A stretch of DNA of 64,000 bases. Origin: Flavobacteriales bacterium (GTDB lineage Bacteria > Bacteroidota > Bacteroidia > Flavobacteriales > UBA7312). Position numbers and translations under genes: made by a program. How positions within the stretch are numbered: position 1 is the first letter of the stretch; the number at the start of each line of letters is the position of its first letter. The notes beneath the pieces are model-generated. The model had not been told where the DNA came from. It searched no databases and saw only the letters and a list, made by a program, of their open reading frames with translations. Below, one piece after another: positions 7,658-17,786 of the stretch. The DNA is taken from contig JADHMO010000003.1 of the NCBI GenBank assembly GCA_016779995.1, positions 1 through 64,000 of the forward strand. Reading direction: 5' to 3'.

Positions 7658-10639
7658 ATGACTAAGCAAAAAAAATACTGGAAGGGATTAGCGGAATTAG
7701 CTAACGACCCAGTTGTTGACAAACTAAAAGAGAATGAATTTGTTGAAGACATTCCTGTTGATGATTTCTTAGGAGACGACAAAAATTTGTCAGAAACAAG
7801 TACCTCAAGGAGGGACTTCTTAAAATTCTTGGGTTTTAGTACAGCCGCTGCTACACTTGCTGCTTGCGAAACACCAGTTATTAAGTCTATCCCTTACGTA
7901 GTAAAGCCAGAAGAGATTACTCCGGGTGTTGCCAATTGGTATGCTTCTACTTTTTATGATGGCAATGATTTTGCTAACGTACTTGTTAAAACTCGTGAAG
8001 GAAGACCAATTTTTATTAAAGCTAACGATTTAACATCAGCAACTCCTAATGCAAGGGTTATTTCTTCTGTTTTATCACTATACGATTCAAATCGCCTTAA
8101 AGGTGCGATGAAAAATGGAAAGCCAGTTACTTGGTCTGATGCTGATGCTGATATTACAACTAGGCTTTCAAATGTAGAAGGTGATGTTGTAGTATTAACG
8201 AATACAATTATTAGCCCAACAACACAGGCCATTATTGATGCATTTGGTAAAAAGTATGCCGCAAAGCACGTTCAATATGACGCTATTTCTGCTCAAGGAA
8301 TGCTAGATGCAAACAAAGAATCTTTCGGTCAAAGAGTAATACCTACTTATCACTTAGATAAAGCTGATGTTATCGTATCCTTTGGTGCTGACTTCTTAGG
8401 AAGTTGGTTAAACACCTCTTTTGAAAAACAATACATAGCAAATAGAAATCCGAAATCAGGAAAAATGTCTCGTCATTTTCAGATTGAGACCAACATGTCA
8501 TTATCGGGCTCTAATGCTGATGTAAGGATTCCAGTAAAGCCTTCTGAGAAGCTAAACTTACTAGAAAACTTATACGATACTTTAAAAGGAAATTCTACAG
8601 CAAACGATAAAATTAAAGATATCGTAGAGGAGTTATCTTCAGCCAAAGGAAAATCCTTAGTAATTTGTGATAGCAACGATAAAGCTGTTCAGATTATGGT
8701 TAACGCTATAAACGATATGCTCGGCAACTATGGTAAGACCATAGATATGGGGCAGCCATCCTTGTTGAAAGCTGGTGATGATAATGCTGTTGCTCAACTA
8801 ATAAAAGATATGAATGACGGAAAGGTTGGTGCACTAATTATGAGTGGTGTCAATCCTTCATACACTTTAGCTGACGCACAATCCTATAATGCTGGTTTGA
8901 AAAAAGTTTCTTTAACTATTTCTACGGCATTAAGTATGGACGAAACATCTACTAATGTAGAATATGTATGTCCTGATCGCCATTATTTAGAAAGCTGGGG
9001 AGATGCCAAAGCAACACCAAATCAAGTGGCATTTACACAGCCTACTATACAGCCTTTATTTGACAGCCGTCAAATACAAGAGTCTTTACTTGTCTGGAGT
9101 GGTGACGATACAGAATACTACACCTATTTAAAAAATTATTGGAGAAGTAAGGTTTCTTGGTCTTCTTCTTTGCACGATGGAATTGCAGAACTTTCTTCAG
9201 ATACACTATCAGTATCCTCTTTCGCAGCTAACGTCAAGTCTGTTTCAATACAAGCTCAAGGATTAGAATTAGCACTTTATCAATCTAATTCCATTGGTGA
9301 TGGCTCACAAGCCAATAACCCTTGGTTACAAGAGTTGCCAGATCCTATTACAAGGTCATGTTGGGATAATTACCTCACTATTTCGGCGACTACTGCTCGT
9401 GAAAATGGTCTTTCTAATTGGAATATTTCTGATGGTGCTCTAAATGGTGATATGGTTAGACTTACAGTTGGTGATGTCGTATTAGAAAATGTTCCTGTAC
9501 TTATTCAGCCAGGACAAGCGATAGGCACTCTTGGTTTAGCATTAGGTTATGGACGTACAGCATCAGGTAAAGTTGGTAATGGAGTAGGAGTAAATGCATA
9601 CCCATTAGTTCTTAACAATAGCTACACTTCTTCCGATGTTAAAATTGAGAAAGTTGAAGGCGAACACGGTTTTGCTTCAGTTCAGTTACATCATACCATG
9701 ATGGGTAGAGACCTAATTAAGGAAGCAACACTTGTAGACTATATTGCTGACCCTAAAGCTGGTAATCCTGATCTTTTGTTTGATACTCATAAAGGTAAAT
9801 TGTTTGCTGATGAGGTGAGTTTATGGAAAGAACACGATCACGAAACTGGTCATTTTTGGAACTTATCTATTGATTTAACTTCTTGTATAGGTTGTAACGC
9901 TTGTGTTGTAGCTTGTCATTCTGAAAACAACGTTCCTGTTGTTGGTAAAGAAGAAGTAAGAAAAAGTAGAGATATGCACTGGTTACGTATTGATAGATAC
10001 TTCTCTAGTGATATGACTAAAGAAATTGCTGAGGAGCAAGGTCTTGGAGCAGTGTCAAAATACAAAGCTATGGAGGTTCCATCAGAAAATCCTGATGTGG
10101 CATTCCAGCCTGTTATGTGTCAGCACTGTAATCACGCACCTTGTGAAACGGTTTGTCCAGTGGCAGCAACTTCTCATAGTGCAGAAGGACAAAACCATAT
10201 GGCTTACAACCGTTGTGTAGGTACACGTTATTGTGCTAACAACTGTCCTTATAAAGTACGTCGTTTCAATTGGTTTAATTATGCTGAAAACGATGCCTTT
10301 GACTACAATATGAATGACGACTTAGGTAAAATGGTATTGAATCCTGATGTTACTGTTCGTATTCGCGGTGTAATGGAAAAATGTAGCATGTGTGTTCAGA
10401 TGATTCAAAAAACTAAACTTGATGCTAAACGTGATGGCAGAAAGGTATTAGATAAAGATGCACAAACCGCTTGTTCAACAGCTTGTCCTACCAATGCTCT
10501 TGTATTTGGTGATGTCAACGATGAATCAAGTGAAGTTAGACAATTAAAATCAGATGAAAGAAGGTATTTCTTGCTTGAGGCATTGAATACTGCTCCATCT
10601 GTATTTTATCAAACTAAGATTAGAAATAGAAAAGCTTAA
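7658..10639 (+). CDS. actB: ACIII subunit ActB: molybdopterin-oxidoreductase-like/iron-sulfur fusion
   Basis: 993 residues. A twin-arginine motif (SRRDFLK, 50-56) is followed by a hydrophobic stretch ending at Cys70, consistent with Tat export and possibly lipid anchoring. The body resembles the large molybdopterin-oxidoreductase fold, which in ActB is known to lack the cofactor. From about residue 743 to 950 there are four ferredoxin-type Cys clusters (CIGCNACVVAC, CQHCNHAPCETVC, CVGTRYCANNC, CSMC...CSTAC). It is the peripheral periplasmic iron-sulfur subunit of ACIII and lies 25 bases after actA. Confidence 0.95.
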   Translation: MTKQKKYWKGLAELANDPVVDKLKENEFVEDIPVDDFLGDDKNLSETSTSRRDFLKFLGFSTAAATLAACETPVIKSIPYVVKPEEITPGVANWYASTFYDGNDFANVLVKTREGRPIFIKANDLTSATPNARVISSVLSLYDSNRLKGAMKNGKPVTWSDADADITTRLSNVEGDVVVLTNTIISPTTQAIIDAFGKKYAAKHVQYDAISAQGMLDANKESFGQRVIPTYHLDKADVIVSFGADFLGSWLNTSFEKQYIANRNPKSGKMSRHFQIETNMSLSGSNADVRIPVKPSEKLNLLENLYDTLKGNSTANDKIKDIVEELSSAKGKSLVICDSNDKAVQIMVNAINDMLGNYGKTIDMGQPSLLKAGDDNAVAQLIKDMNDGKVGALIMSGVNPSYTLADAQSYNAGLKKVSLTISTALSMDETSTNVEYVCPDRHYLESWGDAKATPNQVAFTQPTIQPLFDSRQIQESLLVWSGDDTEYYTYLKNYWRSKVSWSSSLHDGIAELSSDTLSVSSFAANVKSVSIQAQGLELALYQSNSIGDGSQANNPWLQELPDPITRSCWDNYLTISATTARENGLSNWNISDGALNGDMVRLTVGDVVLENVPVLIQPGQAIGTLGLALGYGRTASGKVGNGVGVNAYPLVLNNSYTSSDVKIEKVEGEHGFASVQLHHTMMGRDLIKEATLVDYIADPKAGNPDLLFDTHKGKLFADEVSLWKEHDHETGHFWNLSIDLTSCIGCNACVVACHSENNVPVVGKEEVRKSRDMHWLRIDRYFSSDMTKEIAEEQGLGAVSKYKAMEVPSENPDVAFQPVMCQHCNHAPCETVCPVAATSHSAEGQNHMAYNRCVGTRYCANNCPYKVRRFNWFNYAENDAFDYNMNDDLGKMVLNPDVTVRIRGVMEKCSMCVQMIQKTKLDAKRDGRKVLDKDAQTACSTACPTNALVFGDVNDESSEVRQLKSDERRYFLLEALNTAPSVFYQTKIRNRKA

Positions 10640-10649
10640 TTAATAAATT

Positions 10650-12023
10650 ATGCAAAAAGAAAGCCCAATAAGAGAGCCACTAATTCTCGGTAACAAAAGC
10701 TACCACGATATTACCGTGGATGTAGCAAAACCAGTATTAGCCAAAGCCAACAAAATGTGGTGGATAGTATTTGGTATCTCATTAGTATTATTTGTTTGGT
10801 GGATTTTATCCGTAGGATATACCATAGGAACAGGAATTGGTGTTTGGGGATTGAACAAAACGGTCGGATGGGCCTGGGATATTACCAATTTCGTATGGTG
10901 GGTAGGTATTGGTCACGCTGGTACCTTAATCTCAGCAGTATTACTATTGTTCAGACAAAAATGGAGATTATCCATTAACCGTTCTGCAGAAGCCATGACC
11001 ATTTTTGCCGTTGTTCAGGCAGCGATGTTCCCTCTTATTCACATGGGGCGTCCTTGGTTAGGGTATTATGTATTCCCAATTCCTAACAACTTTGGTTCGT
11101 TATGGGTTAACTTTAACTCACCATTATTGTGGGATGTATTTGCGATATCAACTTATTTTTCTGTATCCTTTGTATTTTGGTATGTAGGTCTTATTCCAGA
11201 TTTTGCTATGATTAGAGATAAGGTTAATGAGAAATATTGGCCTTTACGTAAAAAGATATATAGTATACTATCATTTGGTTGGAGTGGTAGAGCTAAGGAT
11301 TGGCAACGTTTTGAAGAAGTTTCACTTGTTCTGGCTGGACTAGCTACACCTTTAGTTTTCTCGGTACACTCTATTGTATCTTTTGACTTTGCTACTTCTG
11401 TAATACCAGGTTGGCACACTACTATTTTTCCACCATACTTCGTTGCAGGAGCGGTATTCTCGGGCTTTGCTATGGTACAAACCTTATTATTAGTTATGCG
11501 TAAGGTAGTAGGTTTAGAAGCTTATATTACCATCAAGCATGTTGAGTATATGAATATCGTTATTATGCTAACGGGTAACCTTGTTGGTATAGCCTATCTT
11601 ACTGAGTTGTTTATGGCGTGGTATTCAGGCGTTGAGTTTGAGCAGTATGCATTCCTTAACAGAGCGACAGGACCATACTGGTGGGCTTATTGGAGTATGA
11701 TGACCTGTAACGTTATATCACCACAGTTGATGTGGTTCAAAAAATTAAGAACAAACATTGTGTTTACATTCATATTAGCTTTATTCGTGAATATTGGAAT
11801 GTGGTTTGAGCGTTTTGTAATTATCGTGACATCTATTCACCGTGATTACTTACCATCGAGCTGGAGTATGTTCTCTCCAACCTTTGTTGATATAGGTATT
11901 TTTGTGGGGTCTATTGGTTTCTTCTTTGTACTATTCTTATTGTACTCAAGAACGTTCCCAGTAATAGCACAAGCAGAATTAAAAACGATTGTTAAATCTT
12001 CTAGCGAACAATATAAAAAGTAA
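10650..12023 (+). CDS. actC: ACIII subunit ActC: NrfD-like integral membrane protein
   Basis: 457 residues with about ten hydrophobic segments (for example IVFGISLVLFVWWIL) and the NrfD/PsrC family layout. ActC is one of two paralogous quinol-binding membrane subunits of ACIII; the second, ActF, is encoded three genes on. It starts ten bases after actB, so the two are translationally close. Function is assigned from family and operon order. Confidence 0.95.
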   Translation: MQKESPIREPLILGNKSYHDITVDVAKPVLAKANKMWWIVFGISLVLFVWWILSVGYTIGTGIGVWGLNKTVGWAWDITNFVWWVGIGHAGTLISAVLLLFRQKWRLSINRSAEAMTIFAVVQAAMFPLIHMGRPWLGYYVFPIPNNFGSLWVNFNSPLLWDVFAISTYFSVSFVFWYVGLIPDFAMIRDKVNEKYWPLRKKIYSILSFGWSGRAKDWQRFEEVSLVLAGLATPLVFSVHSIVSFDFATSVIPGWHTTIFPPYFVAGAVFSGFAMVQTLLLVMRKVVGLEAYITIKHVEYMNIVIMLTGNLVGIAYLTELFMAWYSGVEFEQYAFLNRATGPYWWAYWSMMTCNVISPQLMWFKKLRTNIVFTFILALFVNIGMWFERFVIIVTSIHRDYLPSSWSMFSPTFVDIGIFVGSIGFFFVLFLLYSRTFPVIAQAELKTIVKSSSEQYKK

Positions 12024-12028
12024 AAGAC

Positions 12029-12550
12029 ATGAGTAAAAAAGTCATTTACGGAATATTTGATGATGAGGAGGTACTACTTAACAGTGTTAAGGAAGTCCGT
12101 TCAAAAGATATTTCTATTAAAGAAGTGTATTCTCCATTTCCTATTCATGGTTTGGACCATGCCTTAGGTTTGGAAAGAACACGTTTGGCAATTGCAGCCT
12201 TTATTTATGGAGCCATTGGTTGTGCCTTAGCAATATGGATGACCTATTATATAATGATACTAGATTGGCCACAAAACATAGGGGGTAAACCAAGTTTTGC
12301 TTATTATCTGAATATGCCTGCTTTTGTACCTATTATATTTGAGATGACTGTATTATTTTCAGCTCACCTTATGGTAATAACTTACCTATTCAAATGTAAA
12401 CTATTCCCTGGTCAGGAGTCTGCTAGTCCAGACCCAAGAACAACTGACGATAAGTTTCTTATGGAAATAGAGTCCGATGATGATAAGACAATTAGCACAC
12501 TTTTGAAAAAGACGGGTGCTACTGAAATTAACGTTAAAGAAATTGCCTAA
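12029..12550 (+). CDS. actD: ACIII subunit ActD (DUF3341)
   Basis: 173 residues. The N-terminal soluble part (VIYGIFDDEEVLLNSVKEVR ...) is typical of DUF3341. Two membrane helices follow (about residues 57-80 and 95-118), then an acidic cytoplasmic tail. It is a structural subunit of ACIII, sits five bases after actC and is two bases before actE. No cofactor ligands are seen. Confidence 0.93.
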   Translation: MSKKVIYGIFDDEEVLLNSVKEVRSKDISIKEVYSPFPIHGLDHALGLERTRLAIAAFIYGAIGCALAIWMTYYIMILDWPQNIGGKPSFAYYLNMPAFVPIIFEMTVLFSAHLMVITYLFKCKLFPGQESASPDPRTTDDKFLMEIESDDDKTISTLLKKTGATEINVKEIA

Positions 12551-12552
12551 AA

Positions 12553-13146
12553 ATGAAAAAAGTTTATAGTAATATCCTTCTAATAGCGATACCATTTTTA
12601 GTCTTATCGTTATTGTCTTCTTGTTCGAACAACGAAGTTGGCAAACCGGGTTATGAGTTTATGCCTGATATGTACCGTTCACCGTCCTTGGAAATTTATT
12701 CTTCGAATACATTTTTTAAAGATAGTTTGAATGCACGTCCGTCTGTTGAAGGAACTATGCCTAGAGGTTTTGTCGCATTCGATTATGATAATACTTTGGA
12801 AGATTATCTTTTAGCAGGTAAAGAGCTAGAAAATCCTTTTGAAAATACGGAAGATAATGTTGAAAAAGGAAAACAGCTTTATCAAATGTTTTGCGCACAC
12901 TGTCATGGAAAAAATGGCGATGGTAAAGGAAGTATAACGCACCCTGTTTATGGAGCTATTCCTTCCTACGCTGATGATGTAATGATTCGTAGAACGGGTG
13001 AGAATATGAATGATTTAAATGCTGGTCATATTTATCACGCTATCTATTATGGGCTGAATGCAATGGGTCCTCACAATACACAAATAAATGATACGGAACG
13101 TTGGTTGATAACAATGTACGTTCAAGAATTACAAAAAGGAAACTAA
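12553..13146 (+). CDS. actE: ACIII subunit ActE: monoheme cytochrome c lipoprotein
   Basis: 197 residues. The signal ends in a lipobox (LLSSC, Cys24), so the mature protein is probably lipid-anchored in the periplasm. One heme site, CAHCH at 114-118, is followed by GKNGDGKG, typical of class I cytochromes c; a downstream Met-Gly (NAMGP) can supply the axial ligand. It passes electrons from ACIII to the oxidase. It lies between actD and actF as in other ACIII operons. Confidence 0.94.
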   Translation: MKKVYSNILLIAIPFLVLSLLSSCSNNEVGKPGYEFMPDMYRSPSLEIYSSNTFFKDSLNARPSVEGTMPRGFVAFDYDNTLEDYLLAGKELENPFENTEDNVEKGKQLYQMFCAHCHGKNGDGKGSITHPVYGAIPSYADDVMIRRTGENMNDLNAGHIYHAIYYGLNAMGPHNTQINDTERWLITMYVQELQKGN

Positions 13147-13167
13147 TTAAGATTAAACCAACTGTAT

Positions 13168-14346
13168 ATGTACACAGTAACAAAAAACACCAAGTTAATT
13201 TCTTACGTCTTAATGGCAATAGGATTAGTCGCTATTGTATTCGGATTTATTAATGATGCACACCGTGCATGGCCGAGTTTGATGGTTAATAATTACTTTT
13301 TCTTAGCCATATCGGCATTTGCTATATTTTTTATAGCACTTCAGTACGTTTCTGAGGCAGCATGGGCTATTCCTTTCAAGCGAATAGCGGAGGGTATTAC
13401 TTCTTACTTCTTAGTTGGAGGTATTATTATGTTACTCATAATTGTAGCAGGAAAATTACATTGGAATCACATTTGGCACTGGATGGCTGATGGTATTATG
13501 GATCCTAATGATGAGCATTATGACCCTATAATTGCAGGTAAAGAAGGGTATTTAAATTTCCCATTTTTCTTTATTCGTGCAGCCGCTTACATCTTTGGTT
13601 GGTGGTATGCTGCCAAACGTTTAATTGCACTTTCAAGACAAGAAGATACAGAAGGTGGACTAAGTAGCTATAAGAGAAGTATAACCCTATCAGCCATCTT
13701 TATTGTATTCTTTGGCTATACATCTTCTATGATGGCATGGGACTGGATTATGTCTATAGACACTCACTGGTTCAGTACCTTATTTGGTTGGTTTGTATTT
13801 TCTTCAATGGGAGTTACAGGCTTTACTATGATTGCTATGGTTGCCATTGTATTAAAGCGTAAAGGCTATTTGGAGTATGTCAATGAAAACCACATTCACG
13901 ATTTAGGTAAATGGATTTTTGCATTCAGTATTCTATGGACTTATATGTGGTTCTCACAATTTATGCTAATCTGGTATTCAAATATTCCTGAAGAAGTGAC
14001 CTACTATATGGCACGTTGGGACAACTACAATGCTCTATTTTGGATAACTTCTGTGATTAATTTCATCTTCCCATTACTTATTCTGATGAGTAGAGATAGT
14101 AAGAGAAACTTCGGTTACATTATGACTATTGGTGTTATTGTTTTAATTGGTCATTGGTGTAACGTATTTTTAATGATAGAACCAGGAGTAATGAAAGATC
14201 ATTGGCACATAGGCTTTACTGAAATAGGCATGTTTGCAGGATTCTTAGGGTTGTTTTTGTTTATCGTAAATAAAGCATTGACAAAAGCCCCACTATTTGT
14301 TAAGAATCACCCATTTGCTGATGAAAGTATACATCACCACATTTAA
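13168..14346 (+). CDS. actF: ACIII subunit ActF: quinol-oxidising membrane subunit
   Basis: 392 residues with about ten membrane segments and His/Trp-rich loops (KLHWNHIWHWMADG; MMAWDWIMSIDTHWF). It is the second NrfD-like subunit of ACIII, paralogous to ActC, and ends with a His-rich tail. It is followed 36 bases later by the oxidase genes, in line with the known ACIII-caa3 supercomplex arrangement. Confidence 0.93.
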   Translation: MYTVTKNTKLISYVLMAIGLVAIVFGFINDAHRAWPSLMVNNYFFLAISAFAIFFIALQYVSEAAWAIPFKRIAEGITSYFLVGGIIMLLIIVAGKLHWNHIWHWMADGIMDPNDEHYDPIIAGKEGYLNFPFFFIRAAAYIFGWWYAAKRLIALSRQEDTEGGLSSYKRSITLSAIFIVFFGYTSSMMAWDWIMSIDTHWFSTLFGWFVFSSMGVTGFTMIAMVAIVLKRKGYLEYVNENHIHDLGKWIFAFSILWTYMWFSQFMLIWYSNIPEEVTYYMARWDNYNALFWITSVINFIFPLLILMSRDSKRNFGYIMTIGVIVLIGHWCNVFLMIEPGVMKDHWHIGFTEIGMFAGFLGLFLFIVNKALTKAPLFVKNHPFADESIHHHI

Positions 14347-14382
14347 TATAAAAGAGATAACGAATAAAATATACAGGCGAAT

Positions 14383-15414
14383 ATGACTACTTTTTTAAAT
14401 TTCTTAATCATAGTCTTGACCATAATAGGAATCGTACAGATAGTACGTATCATTGAAATTGCGGCTAAATTAAAAGGGCCTCAAGACAAGATTACGACTG
14501 ATCAAGATAATCGTTACAATGCCCTCGCAATGTTAATTGTCGGTTTAGGCTTCACAGCTTTTGTGGCTTATTCTTTCAAACTATGGGGACATTTAATTCT
14601 CCCAGACCCAGTAAGTGTACATGGTGCTGGAATAAAAATGTTATGGGATACAACCATGATATTGATACTTGTGACTTTCTTCATTACACAAACATTATTA
14701 TTCGTTTTTGCATACAAATACAGAGGGAAAGAAGGTAATACGGCTCTATTCCAAACACACAACAATAAGTTAGAATTGCTATGGACTTCTGTTCCTGCAT
14801 TTGTTTTAACAGGTCTAATTTTATTTGGGTTGAGTACTTGGAACAACACTATGGTGCCAGACACTACCAATGCCAAAGTAATGGAAGTTTACGCTCAGCA
14901 ATTCAATTGGACGGCTCGTTATGCTGGTGATGACAATCAGTTAGGAAAAGCACATTACACACTTATCGGTGGTATAAACACTTTAGGGGTTGATGAAAGA
15001 GACTCTTTATCGCACGACGATGTAGTCGTGAGAGAAATACACTTGGTTAAAGACCAACAGGTATTAATGAAATTTAGGTCACAAGACGTTATTCACTCGG
15101 CTTATTTACCACACTTCAACGTACAAATGAATTGTGTACCAGGTATGAGCACTCAATTTGCATTCACGCCAACAAAAACAACCAAAGAAATGCGTGAAGA
15201 CCCTGAGATGATTGAAAGAATGAAATTCATCAACGAGGCACGAGCTAAAAAAGGGGAGGAAGCTGTAGAGTTTGATTACGTCCTTCTTTGTAATAAAATA
15301 TGTGGTTCTGCCCACTATAACATGCAGATAAAAGTGATTGTAGAAACCCAAGAAGAATTTGATGCTTGGATGGCAGAGCAAGACACCTTTAAAACTTTAG
15401 TAAGCGCACAATAA
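14383..15414 (+). CDS. coxB: Cytochrome c oxidase subunit II
   Basis: 343 residues with an N-terminal helix, two further membrane helices and a periplasmic cupredoxin domain. CuA ligands are visible: His238 (HSAYLPHF), then C303, C307, H311 and M314 in CNKICGSAHYNM. The subunit accepts electrons from cytochrome c and passes them to subunit I. No fused cytochrome c domain is present, so it is not the classical caa3 subunit II fusion; ActE or ActA may be the direct donor. It lies directly upstream of coxA. Confidence 0.96.
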   Translation: MTTFLNFLIIVLTIIGIVQIVRIIEIAAKLKGPQDKITTDQDNRYNALAMLIVGLGFTAFVAYSFKLWGHLILPDPVSVHGAGIKMLWDTTMILILVTFFITQTLLFVFAYKYRGKEGNTALFQTHNNKLELLWTSVPAFVLTGLILFGLSTWNNTMVPDTTNAKVMEVYAQQFNWTARYAGDDNQLGKAHYTLIGGINTLGVDERDSLSHDDVVVREIHLVKDQQVLMKFRSQDVIHSAYLPHFNVQMNCVPGMSTQFAFTPTKTTKEMREDPEMIERMKFINEARAKKGEEAVEFDYVLLCNKICGSAHYNMQIKVIVETQEEFDAWMAEQDTFKTLVSAQ

Positions 15415-15435
15415 GAACATAGAATAATTAGAGAT

Positions 15436-17202
15436 ATGTCAGATCATAACGAACACCACCACCACGAAGAAACATTCATTTCCAAGTACGTTTTCAGTAC
15501 TGACCATAAGATGATTGCTAAGCAATTCCTTATTACGGCTATGGTAATGGGTGTCATTGCTATATTGATGTCCGTATTTTTCAGAATGCAGTTAGCATGG
15601 CCTGCTGAAGGCTACCCTATACTAGAAACATTTTTAGGTAAATGGGCACCTGACGGTGTAATGGACCCCAATATTTACTTAGCCTTAGTAACTATTCATG
15701 GTACCATAATGGTATTCTTTGTGCTTACAGGGGGGCTTAGTGGTACGTTCTTTAATTTACTTATTCCTCTACAGATTGGAGCGAGAGATATGGCATCAGG
15801 ATTTTTGAATATGTTGTCCTATTGGTTCTTCTTTGTATCATCTGTAGTGATGGTCATATCTTTATTTGTCACCTCTGGACCTGCCGCTGCTGGTTGGACT
15901 ATATATCCGCCGCTTAGTGCTTTGCCACAAGCTATGCCGGGTTCTGGATTGGGTATGACACTATGGTTAGTTAGTATGTCTTTATTTATTGTTTCAGCAC
16001 TACTTGGTGGTCTGAACTATATTGTAACCATTCTAAACCTTCGAACAAAAGGTATGTCTATGACGCGTATGCCTTTAACAATGTGGGCATTTTTAGTAAC
16101 AGCTATTTTAGGGGTATTATCTTTTCCAGTTTTACTTTCAGCGGCTCTACTCTTGATATTCGATAGAGGTTTTGGAACAGCCTTTTACCTTTCTGATATT
16201 ATGATACAAGGTGAGATGCTAACGCAAACAGGAGGTTCGCCCATTTTATTCCAACACCTATTTTGGTTCTTAGGACACCCTGAAGTTTACATTGTATTAT
16301 TACCAGCTTTAGGTATTACTTCGGAAGTAGTATCAACAAATTCTCGTAAACCCATCTTCGGTTATAGAGCTATGGTAGGTTCAATATTAGCCATTGGATT
16401 TTTATCCTTTATTGTATGGGGACACCACATGTTTATGACGGGTATGAACCCATTCTTAGGTTCTGTATTTACTTTTACGACCTTACTAATTGCTATTCCT
16501 TCGGCAGTAAAAGTATTTAACTACTTAACTACTTTATGGAAAGGAAATATACAATTTACACCAGCCATGTTATTCTCTATTGGTTTAGTATCTACCTTTA
16601 TTTCGGGTGGTTTAACGGGACTTATCTTAGGAGATAGTGCTTTGGATATCAATGTACACGACACCTACTTTGTAGTAGCTCACTTCCATATTGTAATGGG
16701 GCTATCTGCTATCTTTGGTATGTTTGCAGGTATCTACCATTGGTTCCCTAAGATGTATGGTAAGATGATGAATAAGAATTTAGGCTATGTACACTTCTGG
16801 CTAACCTTCATTTCAGCTTATGGGGTATTCTATCCTATGCACTTTATTGGATTGGCAGGTGTACCAAGACGTTATTATTCCAACACCGCTTTCCCAATGT
16901 TTGATGGCTTAGTTGAGATTAACGAATTAGTAACGGTATTTGCTATTTTGGGTGCGGTGGCACAAATCTTTTTCTTCTTCAATTTCTTCTACAGTATATT
17001 CAGAGGAAAAGATGCCCCACAAAACCCTTGGCGTTCTAACACTTTAGAATGGACCACACCTACACACGATAGAATACACGGTAATTGGCCAGGCGAAATA
17101 CCAAGCGTACACCGTTGGGCATACGATTACAGTAAGCCCGGTGCTGATGAAGATTTTATTTCTCAGGTAGTACCACTCAAAGATGGCGAAGAAGAACATT
17201 AA
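15436..17202 (+). CDS. coxA: Cytochrome c oxidase subunit I
   Basis: 588 residues with 12 or more membrane helices. Catalytic motifs are present: HPEVY starting at His281 (CuB ligand and cross-linked Tyr), GHHMFMTG near 330 (two CuB His), and HDTYFVVAHFHIVMG near 410 (heme a3 and heme a ligands). The N-terminus is His-rich (HNEHHHHEE). It reduces oxygen to water and pumps protons. It is the last gene of the ACIII-cox run and is closed by a strong hairpin terminator. Subunits III and IV are 37 kb away. Confidence 0.97.
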   Translation: MSDHNEHHHHEETFISKYVFSTDHKMIAKQFLITAMVMGVIAILMSVFFRMQLAWPAEGYPILETFLGKWAPDGVMDPNIYLALVTIHGTIMVFFVLTGGLSGTFFNLLIPLQIGARDMASGFLNMLSYWFFFVSSVVMVISLFVTSGPAAAGWTIYPPLSALPQAMPGSGLGMTLWLVSMSLFIVSALLGGLNYIVTILNLRTKGMSMTRMPLTMWAFLVTAILGVLSFPVLLSAALLLIFDRGFGTAFYLSDIMIQGEMLTQTGGSPILFQHLFWFLGHPEVYIVLLPALGITSEVVSTNSRKPIFGYRAMVGSILAIGFLSFIVWGHHMFMTGMNPFLGSVFTFTTLLIAIPSAVKVFNYLTTLWKGNIQFTPAMLFSIGLVSTFISGGLTGLILGDSALDINVHDTYFVVAHFHIVMGLSAIFGMFAGIYHWFPKMYGKMMNKNLGYVHFWLTFISAYGVFYPMHFIGLAGVPRRYYSNTAFPMFDGLVEINELVTVFAILGAVAQIFFFFNFFYSIFRGKDAPQNPWRSNTLEWTTPTHDRIHGNWPGEIPSVHRWAYDYSKPGADEDFISQVVPLKDGEEEH

Positions 17203-17226
17203 AGTTTATTTAATATTGATTTAATA

Positions 17227-17256
17227 AAAGCCTCATCGACAGATGGGGCTTTTTTA
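17227..17256 (+). terminator. Intrinsic terminator after coxA
   Basis: An 11-bp stem (AAAGCCTCATC with GATGGGGCTTT, one G-T pair) with a GACA loop is followed by a T-run. It ends the actA-coxA transcript. Confidence 0.88.
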
Positions 17257-17257
17257 T

Positions 17258-17265
17258 TAACTTTG
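17258..17265 (+). promoter_or_regulatory. -7 box (TAACTTTG) for the 17290 gene
   Basis: TAACTTTG fits TAnnTTTG and stands just after the coxA terminator, 24 bases before the next ATG. No TTTG lies at the -33 spacing because that space is taken by the terminator stem. Confidence 0.45.
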
Positions 17266-17289
17266 CTTATTCTTAAAGTCCCCATTATC

Positions 17290-17784
17290 ATGAAAAAACA
17301 ACTCAATGTTTCTGAAGAAACCAATTTTAAGATTGAATTTTATATTGATAAATTTCATGATATCTGTTTTATATTAACCAATAATTCAAACTTTGAAACT
17401 TTCGAAACCTATTTTGCTGGTTACGAAGTTGAATATTGGTCTGATGAATTGAGAAAATGGTTAGAGCGTATTGTTAAAGGCTCAAAGCACACACTTTTAA
17501 TGTATAATGCAGAAAGTCTTGAACCTTCATTATGGTTTTATATCAAAGATAATCGTTACTATTTTAAAGTTATAGAAGAATATTCACCATTGAGACCACC
17601 ATTTTTTGAAGTTCAAATTATAAATCTTGGGTCATTCATTAATGAAATTTACACAAAATATCTTCAGTTGCTTCAAGACTTAGTTAAGAAAAAAGATGAT
17701 AACCAACATATTAGTAGTTGGAATGAGTCTCTTAAAAGTTTTAAATCTAGCAAAATAGAAAATTACCTAAATTCAAATTTTTAA
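17290..17784 (+). CDS. Hypothetical protein (cytosolic, 164 aa)
   Basis: I do not recognise this family. The ATG at 17290 is chosen over an upstream TTG at 17263, which lies inside the -7 box. The protein has no signal peptide or membrane helix. It is rich in aromatic and charged residues (VEYWSDELRKWLERI; DNRYYFKVIEEYSP) and ends in a Lys/Ser-rich helical tail. It is two bases upstream of a beta-barrel gene, so the two are probably co-transcribed, but no joint function can be argued. Confidence 0.7.
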   Translation: MKKQLNVSEETNFKIEFYIDKFHDICFILTNNSNFETFETYFAGYEVEYWSDELRKWLERIVKGSKHTLLMYNAESLEPSLWFYIKDNRYYFKVIEEYSPLRPPFFEVQIINLGSFINEIYTKYLQLLQDLVKKKDDNQHISSWNESLKSFKSSKIENYLNSNF

Positions 17785-17786
17785 TC

